NCBI GenBank assembly: GCA_027575765.1 | Contig: JANBPT010000579.1 | Coordinates: 1-29,789, forward strand | Origin: Tieghemiomyces parasiticus | Lineage: Eukaryota > Kickxellomycota > Dimargaritomycetes > Dimargaritales > Dimargaritaceae | Direction: 5' to 3' | Length of the DNA stretch: 29,789 bases | Shown here: in pieces, positions 9,382 to 19,600 of the stretch | Position numbering within the stretch: position 1 is the stretch's first letter | Layout of the letters: each line of letters starts with the position of its first letter | The notes under the pieces: model-generated | Database searches by the model: none | The model's input: only the letters and a program-made list of their open reading frames with translations | Told to the model about the DNA's origin: nothing | Translations under genes and position numbers: made by a program

Positions 9382-10707
9382 ATGTCCGCTCCTCGCTACT
9401 TTACATTGTCTCTTTGGCAGCCCCGTCCACTCCAACTTCACCGCTCCCTTGTTTCCCTTTCCAGTCGGCGCCTCATTTCTAACACTATTTCCGCCGCCAT
9501 GTCCGGTACACAGAATCCACCGGTTCCGCAGAATAAGGGCCTGGACCCCAGTCCCGACCGGCCCCGGAAGACCACCTCACCAGCGAATGCATCAGTCAAC
9601 ATGGACGAGCTAACCGAGTTGGCAGGTCAACTGCAATTGCGGAACGAAGCCGCGCTACCTAATACGAAACCGCCGGGGGTTGTTCGATCGGTCTATAGGC
9701 CCCCTCAGCGTGTAAGGGCCGAGGTCACGGTGTCAACCCGACAGGCCATATCGTTTCCCGGCCCCGTGGTAGACGTACCAGCCAGCCATTTTGATGGCCG
9801 TGAACGCTTTCCGCTTCTCTTTGTTCTTGACTTGAACGGTACGCTTTTGTAAGTCACCCCTACTCACATTGATGCCTGGTCGAGTCGCATGGTCTTTCAA
9901 CGGGGACACCAATATGCCCCGTAAAGCCCCACACATCTAAACATACCAGTCCCTTATCTCCCATTTACCGATCGACACGCCCTCCCTAGGCACCGCCGAA
10001 ATAATGGAGTTCACCCGCGCCCCTTTGTCAAGGAGTTTTTGACCTACCTCCTGGAAAACTTTTACGTGCTCATCTGGAGCTCGGCCCAGAAGCATAACGT
10101 GGACAGGATGATTGGGAGACTGCTGGGAGAGCACCAGCGTCACCTTGTCGGCCGATGGCACCGGGACTACTGTGATCTAGTCCGCCCAAAGTCTCACGGC
10201 GGCAACACTAACCAGGCCTTTCTCACAAGCAGAGAGGCAGCCGCTGCCCGATATAAGCCGTTGGCCCTCAAGGACCTCGACAAGATTTGGAAGACTCACA
10301 AACTACGTACCGCGCAGGCCCCACCGTCTACTCTGAGACGAAATGGGACCCACCGGCATCAGCCGCAGCCCATTTGGATGATGGAGGACGCTCTGTTGGA
10401 GGCAATAGATGCCCGGACCCATCAAATCCTTCGTTGGCACCGCGGTAACACCCTAATCGTGGACGATTCAGCTGATAAGGTCCGTTACCACGGCAGCAAC
10501 CACATTGCCATTGAAGATTTTGAAGCCAACCCTAACCCGTACGATAACGACCTCGAAGCACTACTATCGTACGTCAAGAAACTGCACGCATCGGAGCATG
10601 CTAAGGCGGGCGCCGATATAGCACAGTTCGATATTACCGACTATCTCCAGCGGAATCCCTGGACCGAGTTCCGCGCCGGGGTTCCCCGCCGTGTGAACCG
10701 CGGATGA
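9382..10707 (+). CDS. FCP1/NIF-type HAD phosphatase-like protein
   Basis: Exons 9382-9848 and 9990-10707 encode 394 residues. The intron splits a Leu codon and rejoins VLDLNGTL to LHRRNNGVHPRPFVKEFLTYL. The FCP1-homology signatures appear in order: LDLNGTLL (from D150), RPFVKEFLTYLLENFYVLIWSSAQ (to about 188), then TLIVDDSADKVRYHGSNHIAIEDF late in the domain. Active family members use DxDxT to dephosphorylate Ser/Thr, for example of the RNA polymerase II tail. Here the second Asp is Asn (N152). Related fungal proteins also carry DLNGT in my recollection, so this may be a subfamily trait, but reduced or altered catalysis is likely. The N-terminal 39 residues have five Arg and no acidic residue, like a mitochondrial presequence. 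A second in-frame ATG at 9499 has a much stronger start context. TIM50 is less likely, since no membrane segment follows the presequence. Confidence 0.78.
9499..9501 (+). promoter_or_regulatory. Alternative in-frame start codon in strong context
   Basis: The bases before this ATG read GCCGCC, an ideal Kozak-type context. The first ATG at 9382 has T at position -3. Starting here removes the Arg-rich, acid-free 39-residue N-terminal extension and leaves the phosphatase-like domain intact. Confidence 0.5.
9849..9989 (+). other. Intron of the FCP1-like gene (141 nt)
   Basis: The donor GTAAGT starts at 9849 and the acceptor TAG ends at 9989, in phase 2. The interrupted position lies directly after the catalytic-motif loop (DLNGTLL). 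Confidence 0.85.
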
Positions 10708-12115
10708 TTTCTTAAGAGGGGTGGCTAGCTGGCTTTGCTTGGCTGAAACGTAGCCCCTAATCCAGTCACCCTCAGCCGTGTCATCTCGCCTTGCCTACCA
10801 GCCTCACGCTTATGGCACGTTCTACTAGGCCACAATATTAATGTGACCACGCATACCGGTGATGTTTGTAAATCCAACCCGAAATTTGATTGGCATCAGG
10901 CAGGTCAATACGATATTCACAGCGCCAACTTTACCGAGTACAGCCCCCTAGTCTATCCCTGCTCGTTGTCATGGCTGACTGCCCATTTGTTTTATTTCCG
11001 CCAGTTCTTCCTTTTGAGTTATCAGGACTAAAAAAATTACTATTACTTAGGAGATCCAGATGTTCCGTAAGCCACCTTCTACACTATCATCCTGTAGTCC
11101 ACGCCCCCTTCCTATACCGCATCATATCTCTTATGTACCACTCTATCCACCAGCGACCCACCGTGTAAGCGAGGCGCCTCCCATGAAGCCTCCTAGTCAA
11201 AGAAAGCCGCCTCCCTTCCAAACCTAGCTTCCTGATGGAATGTGCCAACTTCCATCACCTCTTACCCCTACTCCTTGAGAACCAGGTAGGCGGCAGCCTT
11301 CAGACTTTAAAGGAGAACTCCACTGGACTTGGATCCTAACCCTTACGGGAAATAGTCTCCAGTTCAAACGCCTTAAGTTACACCAAACGGTTTCGTGTCA
11401 TCTTTCGAAATTACATTTATTTAATGACGGCGAATTGACCATAAACGACGGATTCGTCAAGTGTGTAATAAATACTGTTACTTTCTTTTTTGGCCTGCTC
11501 GCCTACAACCCGCCCTCGGCCTTCCTCTAGTTGCTTCTCCCTTCGGGATACACACCCCGTCACAAGACTACTCCTCGTGTTTTAATACGACATAGTCCCG
11601 TCTACGATCCCAGGGTCTGACTCATTTCACTTTGTTTATAGCTATTATTTTTTTAATTGGGTCTACAGCGTGCCCAATTTTCAGTAGATAAAAAAACGTG
11701 ACCAACTTCCACAAGTTATTTCGATACTTGGTATGTAATGTCCTGTGGGCCTGACTGCATGTTTACCCATGCCATTCTCCGGATCCACTGTATCCGTTCG
11801 TCCATAGATGATTGGTGCTACGTTTTCAACGCTGGACTTGGGTCATACCGTGCCAGGCAGCCACACAGCGAATGTATCATGCTTGTAAAATAATATTAGT
11901 GCGAACTATTCGGCTCGAAGACTAGACCTGGCGACAATGATTTCAGGTCACTTCTAATTCACGATTCCAGCTTCTTAAAAGTAGCCCGTCCCTGACATTC
12001 TCCGCCGCTTAGCTCCCAACTCATCGTCGCGCATAGGGCTAACGAGCAATTTCAAGCCACTCGCTTTCGCTAATCACGCTCCTTGCCTTCTGCTTCACAT
12101 TATCGCGTCCTATTC
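10708..12115. other. Intergenic region, AT-richer
   Basis: This 1.4 kb follows the FCP1-like gene and precedes the kinase-like pseudogene. It is visibly more AT-rich than the genes. Only short frames occur, none resembling a known family. An AATAAA near 11466 is too far from the FCP1-like stop to be assigned with confidence. I see no RNA gene. Confidence 0.5.
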
Positions 12116-13010
12116 ATGATATCCAGCGTCTTTGACCAACCCCTATACGTTGCCTGGGGCGACCGAGTGGCCTACATTTTCTAGAAAGGCTCGGAGATAA
12201 TCTACCATGACGGTGCTACACGGTTCCTTGAAGACGCCCCCGTCCTGGATGACATTGTTACCGTTACCAAGGACGGCGTAACCTATCGGCCACGATTCAC
12301 AGACCTGACCATCACACGGGCCGATTTCCCCCGCACTGTGGGTCTACTCCCGATGAAGCATTATGAAGACATCAAACTCTCCGGGTGGACCCGCGACCGG
12401 TGCACGATATTTGATCCGCAGCAATCGACTGTTTATAAAATCGATGCCGACCGAGTTCCGGCCATCTACCGTGAGATGCGACAGATATTACAGCTGAACA
12501 GCCACCCCAACATCCCTCGTCTGCAATGTGTGGTAATGTACGGAGCGTACCAACAACACTTTGTTGGTTTTGGTATGGAACGGCTGGATCCCTGGATACC
12601 CCGGGCGGAGGACGCTGGGGCGCTTTGGCAGTTTTTACAGGATGTGATCGTTCACATGCACCCGCGGAACGTCTAAAACGGCGATATTCGCGCCGAGAAT
12701 GTGATGGCCATGCACGGCAATTCAAGGTTCAAACTCATTAATTTTGAAACGGCGTGCAACCTCAACGGAGGCGGCTTTGTGTTTGCGGGCTGACTACGCC
12801 CTATACGCCATTGACGTGCTCATGGCCATGATGTTGGTGTATAGCACACAAACCGGCTGACCTGCGACCGACATGGAATCTGCGCTGGAGTATTGGTGGG
12901 AGCCGCCGTACCCGATTGTCGATCCATACATCGAGGGCATCTGTGGTCGAATCTTCCGGCGCTGGGGGTGGAGGAGGGACCTCGCACGTGGGGCTCGGCT
13001 TTTAGCGTAG
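12116..13010 (+). pseudogene. Decayed protein-kinase-like gene
   Basis: One frame from the ATG at 12116 carries recognisable kinase landmarks. TVYKIDADR contains a VAIK-type Lys, YREMRQILQLNSHPNI contains an alpha-C Glu followed by HPNI, and a hinge-like MERLDPW follows. After an in-frame TAA at 12674-12676 come NGDIRAENVM, a catalytic-loop remnant, and FKLINFETA, where the DFG-type Asp is Asn. A stop at 12182-12184 interrupts the start. At about 12786-12793 the homology shifts by one base into a frame with DYALYAIDVLMAMM, which is broken by TGA at 12858-12860 and then continues with DPYIEGICGRIFRRWGWRRD to 13010. At least two of these breaks (TAA 12674 and the frameshift) cannot be explained by introns with acceptable splice sites. 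The source is probably an expanded fungal kinase-like family, which is an inference. Confidence 0.72.
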
Positions 13011-13817
13011 CCGTCCGCTCTGATTGACTTTGTTACTACAATCGCATGACATTGCTCAAAAGTTCCAATATGATAGTTTTCAATGGAAATTGGGTGGGAT
13101 TCGGATACCTTAACATATATATCAATATATATATTTATATAGTAGTGAATATGCAACAAAATGGGCCATGGGGTTTAACCTCACTTTAATGTCATGTCAA
13201 GCTAATGATGCGGTGGTTGGCCGGTAGGACCAGAGGAATGACGCCATGGCGATTATGTCATAGGAGTGACCCTGCCAGTGGTCCGGCCGAGAAAACCAGC
13301 GTGCACCTACAAGGGGGACGGATTTACCGTCTCCGTGACCAACCCTACCCCTGGCTGTGCAACGGAAGCGGCCGGCCGACGACGATTGGCATGGTAGGTG
13401 TAAAGGGGGGGGGCTGCTGAACGGCCCGCGCCAGCGCAGGAAAAATCGAACCCTCCACACTCCTCTCAGAGGAGCGGAATCCACATTGCGTGGAGTGGAC
13501 TAGTGGAAAAATACCCCAAGCCGCTCGGAGCGAGGTTGAATTGTTATACTCAAGCCCCGGCTTTGATGCCTTACTCCGCTCTAGGTAGCCGTCTGTTACC
13601 TTTTTAGGCGATAGTCCGACAGTTGGTTTGTATCGGGTGTTCAAAGGGAAGGGGTAATATATGTTTACGAATTAGGATGTAGAGCGTAGAAGAGATGAAA
13701 TGAGTATGTGGACAGGAGTGGCAGGTTGGAAATTAACCTGGGGCCGCGCTCCATTGAGCTCGGGAGGCCGACGGAAGTTGGGCAAATGGCACAAATACAA
13801 GATAAATACATCCTCGC
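13011..13817. other. Intergenic region after the kinase pseudogene
   Basis: The left part holds an AT-rich tract with TA repeats (13114-13142). An ATG-initiated frame of 71 codons at 13205-13420 has no recognisable relatives and a composition that could be chance. The right end is the 3' flank of the minus-strand YPD1 gene. Confidence 0.45.
13114..13142. repeat. Imperfect TA-rich tract
   Basis: Interrupted ATATAT runs lie just downstream of the kinase-like pseudogene. Confidence 0.65.
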
Positions 13818-14342
13818 CTAGGCGTCCGCAGCGAAAAAGCTCTGGTAGAACCGGTTGGCTTCGGCGTACTCGACCTTGAGTTGGACGACGGCCTCGGCGA
13901 TGCGCCGGAGGGCGCTGTCCTCAGTGATTGCCTCGACACCATCGTCGTCCTTGAGGTGACCATAGTTCTGGATACGTCCGCACGTCAAGGGCACCTTGCG
14001 TAGACCGACCGACGCCGAACTGCCTTTTAAAAAGTGACCCAGACGGGACAGTGCGTCCAGGTCCTTGCTGGCAAGCTTCTCGTCCATGTCGGCGAACGTA
14101 ACCATGGCCTGCTCGTGGAAGGTATCCACAAGGGACTTGATAAACTCAAAATTGTCCTCGTCGTCCATTTCCAGGAGCTGCTCGAAGGTAGCCATGTTGA
14201 TGACCGACTCAGCGGCCTTTTCCATGTCGTACGGGGCGGGGTCAGTGGCCGGGGCAGAAGTGGTCGTGGCAGTGGCCGTTGGGGCGCCGGACTTGGGAGT
14301 GTGGTCGGCTTGCGGCCGGTCCGTGGAAGTTTCACCCGCCAT
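13818..14342 (-). CDS. YPD1: Histidine phosphotransfer protein (YPD1 family)
   Basis: This is a single exon of 174 residues. The open frame extends upstream to a GTG, but the first ATG, followed by MAGETSTDRP, is at 14340-14342 and is the sensible start. A Thr/Ala/Pro-rich, probably disordered N-terminus of about 40 residues precedes a complete HPt four-helix domain (about 45-174). The signature LGHFLKGSSASVGL places the phospho-accepting histidine at H103. The C-terminal helix LKVEYAEANRFYQSFFA closes the bundle. In fungi Ypd1 carries phosphate from hybrid histidine kinases to the Ssk1 and Skn7 response regulators, controlling the HOG osmotic and oxidative stress response in cytoplasm and nucleus. 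It is usually a single essential gene. A CACGTG box lies about 150 nt upstream. Confidence 0.92.
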   Translation of the reverse strand: MAGETSTDRPQADHTPKSGAPTATATTTSAPATDPAPYDMEKAAESVINMATFEQLLEMDDEDNFEFIKSLVDTFHEQAMVTFADMDEKLASKDLDALSRLGHFLKGSSASVGLRKVPLTCGRIQNYGHLKDDDGVEAITEDSALRRIAEAVVQLKVEYAEANRFYQSFFAADA

Positions 14343-16624
14343 GTGACAGGTAAGAGCGGTAGGATGCAAATGGGTGGGGAATGTCGGAGGGAGTAATGGG
14401 AGGGGTTCAACTCGAAAGAAGTAACGGACAAGGACAGGGTGGTGGGCAAACACGGTAATAGCGGGACTGCAGCCGGGTGGGGCGGACAGCCAGCACGTGG
14501 TCAGGTGGGCAAGGCCTCTCCAAAGGGAAGTAAACGAGTGGAATCAAGGGGCTGGAAAGTGCTGCCCACGAATGAACACTGTCGACCGGAAAATAGCGGA
14601 GCTTGAGGAAAGGGTGGGAGGGAGCAGGTGTGGAGGGCTGGTTTATATGTGTGCGTTGAGAGCGGCGAGGTTAACCCATGGTCCGCTACTCGGTGGCCGG
14701 GTTACAGGTGCACCGTATTTCTTGCTGGTCCGGAGGGATCGGGCCGTCGCCAGATGGGCCGGCATTATCGGTGGCCGGTGGAGGCGCGCAGCGTTCCAGC
14801 TCCTCTGCAATTGGGTGCTTGTCGCTAACCTGCCCACGTACGCACACCCTCGTCAATCGCTGGATTCGGGGTTGGACTCGTTAGCCTGGCCTTCTCGACA
14901 GCCCAAGCAGGCTTCACGCTCCATCCGGCCCCCAGCGTGCTGCTTAAAGGCCCCCAATGTAGGACCAGTCCAGGCGGTTCCCAGCGCCGCTGTCCAGGCT
15001 TTCAAAGGGTCCCGCCGGTGCATCCGATGGGGGCGGCACGCCATTCGTGGTTCGAACGACAAGGGCTTGACGAGAGGGGGGGCGGACATTAACACCTTAC
15101 AGCGGAGTGCCGTGTCCCTGGCCACCGTCGGCACCTGGCGTCCTATTGGCCCATCAAGCTCCGTCGCGACCTGGCTTATACACTGCACTCCTTCACCTGG
15201 GTTCCAGCCGACCCCCTCCCATAGCCTCCCTTGTCCGCCCCCCCCCCATGCCACCGGTGGCGGTGGCGGGTATTAGACTATCATGACGTAATGAGGAAAG
15301 CCAATGGCCAAACGATTGGGTCATAAGCTAGTTTCGCATCCCGTGTGACTTCCGTACCTGAGAGTGGGCAAAGGCGGTCTACAGATTCCGCGGGCTTCCG
15401 ACGAGACGGCGCGGCCGCTTGGCCATTGTCGAGCGCCCCTGGAAATGGTTCCACCTGTGCCGGCTGTCCGCCTTACACTGCATTCGCCGTTCTACCTTCG
15501 ACTCGCCCAGCAGAACGCAATGCTGACACCCGATACCCGAGTCTCCCGGACTGGCCGGGGGGTCCGGTGATACCACGGTCGACACGCCGCCTGGCCTCTA
15601 AGGCTATGGTCGGCCAGTCTGCCTCTCGCCTAGCCCTCTATAAGAGGGCATGCTATCCCGCGAGTATCCGCCAAACCCACCCGGATGAGCGTCCCTGTAA
15701 TGGGGGGTTTGACCGGCGAGGCGGCCAATGGCTTATGATGCTGGTCTATTGCCTCGCTATTTGGTCCATTACCGTGGCCAGAGCCGGCAGCTGTCTTGGC
15801 CAGGCTTAGATGACGGGCTTAATCACCCATGTATTGTGCGAGGTCCGAATAGTCAACCTGATGAAGTCTTAATTAACCGTAGCGAACTCCCTGGCGGGCA
15901 GCCAATTACTGCTGGGGCCAAGAACAAGACGTTCGTGCGGCAATATTTATAATCATGTGATATTATAAGCAGCCGACTGCGCTCGCCTTGGGGGACTATG
16001 GTCTCCAGTGTAGGCTTCCCGTGACTGGCTGGGCCCTATACACTGACCCTTTGGCCTTACCCCAGTCCCTGGACACTAACCTGCAAGCGTGGGGGGGGGG
16101 TACCAGGGCAGAGGAGAAAGGGGAACCGAACAGCACGATGTACTCACAGCGTCCGCTTGTCAGCCTCAAGGACCACCTCTTGGGCCTTGGGACGGGCCGC
16201 GCTTCCGGAATTACCCGGTCGGTTCTATTCATTTGCCTGGCATCGCGAAGCACTGCCCGCCTTCCGTTTCCCATTAACCATTCTCCCCCTATTCAGCCGG
16301 GATTGCCTTAGCCTTGCCTGCCCATACGCCTTTCAATAGCCCTACCTATCGGACTCCACCATCGCCCCAGCGCTGCCGGTGCTAGTGGTCGCCACCACTT
16401 TCTTCAAACCAAGTTGCCCTCCGCCTACCACAACCTTTAGCCGCTGTCAGCTTGCAGCACTCGGCAGAGGCGCTTCCCGATTCGCATTCCACCCCAAGAC
16501 CGTCCGACGGCCCTCTCTTTCCCCCCTCCTGCCAATACCGTGTTTGACTTATTCGGACTGCCACCTTAGTGCTTAGTATTACTCGTCACATTCTCTCCCC
16601 TGGGCCGCGCCCTCCGCCGTAGCT
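14343..16624. other. Long divergent promoter region between YPD1 and PHO81
   Basis: This 2.3 kb serves as promoter space for both flanking genes. It contains a CACGTG palindrome at 14494-14499. The long plus-strand frame at 14497-15276 begins with GTG and has no family resemblance. An ATG-initiated 74-codon frame at 15728-15952 is unremarkable. Pyrimidine-rich DNA before 16620 fits a fungal core promoter. I see no tRNA. Confidence 0.5.
14494..14499. promoter_or_regulatory. CACGTG E-box candidate
   Basis: A perfect palindromic CACGTG lies about 150 nt upstream of the YPD1 start and 2.1 kb from PHO81. Pho4- and Cbf1-type bHLH factors bind this word in other fungi. One six-base match could be chance. 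Confidence 0.25.
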
Positions 16625-19600
16625 ATGAAGGTAAGTTTGGAGTTATAGCCTCTAGCGACGGGATTGTGGCTTGTCTTCGCCACTTTGCGAGGTTAACAGA
16701 GGGGTCATTTCTCGTCCAGTCACCCGCCATGACCCGTTCCGACTAACCGGGTCCCTCACTACACCGGCCATCGACCACTGCCCCCCCCCTCTACTTCCGC
16801 GGCCTTTGCTCGTCCCCAGTTCGGCAAGTATATCCAGAACCACCAGCTCACGGAGTGGTCGGACCACTACATGAACTACAAGGCCCTGAAGAAAATCATC
16901 AACAGCCTCAGCACCAGCCCCACCAGCCAGCGGTTCCCGTCAATCAAAACGGCCTTCTTCTACCAGCTAGAACGAGAACTCGAGCGGGTCAACGAGTTCT
17001 ACCTCCAGAAGGAATCCGATCTGAAACTCCGCTTGCGGTCCCTGCTGGAGAAGAAGAAGCTGCTCTGCCAACAGTCCTGCGACGGGGTGTACCGTACGTC
17101 CTATCTGGCCCTTCGCGAGGCCTTCAGTCAGTTCCAGCTGGACCTCGATAAGCTTCAGCAATTCGTTGAGATCAACGGGACCGGTTTCCGCAAGATCCTC
17201 AAGAAATGGGACAAGCGGTCCAAGTCCAGCACGAAGGAGCTGTATCTGGCCCGCCAGGTCGAGGTCCAGCCTTGTTTCAACCAGGAGGTCATCGCTGACC
17301 TGTCGGACACGGCGTCGACCCAGCTGGCGGACCTACTCGACCGCATTGAAACCCTCGCAGGGGTCGAGTCCCCGGCCTTCCCATTCAACCGTGACTTGGC
17401 GACGAACGCCGCCGGGGGGCGCCCCGTTGCGGTCGGGAGTACTGCCGCCCTGGACGACCTGGAGGCGAACCTGTTTGAGGCCCTCAAACATGACCGCGAA
17501 GGTCTGGTCCGCGAGGTCGTTCAGAGCCACGGCGGGTCCGAGAGTGGTTCCGTCGTGCTAGCCGTCCCCTCCTCAGCTACGACCCTAGGCGACGTAATGC
17601 GCATATTTTCCAACCTCTTCTGGCGCGCCTGCTCCGAAGGCATCTGGAACCGTAGCGTGAAGACCCTGGCCGCCAGCGGCCTAGTGGATTTCGCGTATGC
17701 AGACGACATCAACGACCGGACGTGCCTGCACGAGGCGGCAGTGCACGGACTCATGCCGGTCTTGCAGTTCCTAACCGACCGCAGCCGGCTGGCGGACTTG
17801 TTGGACCGACCCGATTACTACGGACGCACGGCGCTTCACTATGCCTCGATGCACGGCCATGCTGACCTGGTGGTCCACCTGCTTACCCACAACCCGCCGT
17901 CGAACGTCGCCCTCACCGATCACGACGGCTACGGTCCACTCACCTACGCCGTCGTACGCGGGTCCCACCCGTGCGCCCGCGTGGTCCTGGATTACCTCCC
18001 CAACCCGCTGGGCACGGCGGCCCAGCGGTCGTTGCTCCTAGCCTGCCACTATGGCCGCCTGGACATGGTCAAGTGGATGCTCGACCGTGGGGCTGACCTG
18101 GCCCCCGATCCCAACGGTACCCACCCGCTGCACATCACCGCCCGACAAGGCCACCCGGCGCTCTGCCGCCTCCTCATTGCCTACGGAGCCGATGTAAACG
18201 TCGTCGATAAGGACAGCACTTGGCGCCCTGTGTTCTTCGCCGCCCACGAGGGTCACATAGCCTGCGTGCGCGTCCTGCTCGACGCCGGGTGTAAGCTCGA
18301 CGTATACGACGAGTCTAGTCGCACCCCGGTGTACTACGCTGCAATCAACGGCTACACCGAGGTGGCCGTCCTCCTCCACGCCGCTGGGTGTCCCGTGGAA
18401 GAGCGGAGCGACGACGCCACAGTGGCGGCTGTGGGCGACCCCGCGGCCTCGTCCACCTCACCCGCCCTCGTTCCTGAGCCGCCGGGGGGCGCCTGTGGTG
18501 CGGTGGCCCAGGGGTCCTCCCCGTTTGGCGCAACTCACTCCCACCATCTGACGAATAATCCCATGTCACTGAACGACCTGGACCTCGACCGAATCCCGTC
18601 ACTGTCTCTCCCGCCGCCCATCATCCCGGTCCGCACTTATGGCCACAAGTACTTGGACCGCAAGTACCACCTACAGATCGCGTTCGGCCACCCCTCCCAA
18701 AACCCCGACCGACCACCCGTTCGCCTGCGTGGTTACAACACCCAAGTGTCCACCCTACGGCTCGAGGTGGCCCCGAAACCTGGCTCGGGTATCATCCCGC
18801 AGACCCTCCTGCTCCCTTTGGAGGAGGAACAGCGTGTAGTCAGTTTCCAACTACCGATCTACGCGCCATTTAGCGTCGAATTCAGTATCTTCCCGTCGTT
18901 CGGGTCTAAACTGATAGGCAAGGCCGTCGCCCTCGCCCCGGCGTTCGGGTTTACTGAAGTGGTGACACCAGTGACGGCGGATACCGATCGAGACGCCCCC
19001 TGGCGTGACGGCACCCTGCCGCTACCAGCCCTGTCATCGTCCCAGGTCACCGGGATGGGCGACGGGGTAGGAGGGGGACCGTCGGCCCTATCGGGCACCA
19101 CAACCGCCACCACCACTCGGATCGTGGCCTCGGGCCGTCGTAGTCGCGGCCAGGTTGTTTGTCCGCTCTTGGATACCCACCTCCGCGTCATGGGTGAAAT
19201 CGCCTTCGAGTACGCCCTGGTCAAGCCCCTCACCGACGTCAAGCTGGAAATCGGGGGCCCTGTTCAGACCTACTGGAAGTCCACGAATACTACCCACCCA
19301 CAGCATAGTACGTCCAGCGTGCTAAGTTCGCCATTGAGTACGCTGTCAGTGGGCAGCGGTGGCGGTGCTAACCGTGGTTCCTTCCTGCTACCACCACCAT
19401 CATCGTCGTCGACGACGACGGGTGGTGGGGCAGCCGGAGCCGGGCTTACCTCACTCGGTACGCCTGCCATGCCGTCGGTCCCGTCAGCATTTTTGGGTGG
19501 CGGGTCCCAGTCCAACTCCCCGATCTTTTCCCTTGGTGCCCATAGCAGCACTAACCACACCACCTCAGCCGGCCGACCTCACCTGGATCCTGTCGCCGCC

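Noticed and set aside
9382..10707. TIM50 (mitochondrial import receptor) as identity of the FCP1-domain gene
   Set aside because: The presequence-like N-terminus fits, but no transmembrane segment lies between it and the domain, and the DLNGT motif points to a different FCP1-domain subgroup.
12116..13010. Intact multi-exon kinase gene
   Set aside because: A TTTTCTAG at 12177-12184 could be an acceptor, but the TAA at 12674 and the frameshift near 12790 have no plausible GT..AG introns around them, so a pseudogene is the better reading.
13440..13530. Possible tRNA on the minus strand with a GGGTTCGA B-box and a hairpin like a long variable arm
   Set aside because: The T-stem pairs poorly and no complementary acceptor strand is found upstream.
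14497..15276. 259-codon plus-strand open frame between YPD1 and PHO81
   Set aside because: It starts at GTG, has low-complexity Pro/Ser/Arg composition, resembles no family and lies in promoter space. It is probably chance in GC-rich DNA.
15728..15952. ATG-started 74-codon frame
   Set aside because: No signal peptide, domain, conserved motif or splice partner was seen. It is short enough to be chance.
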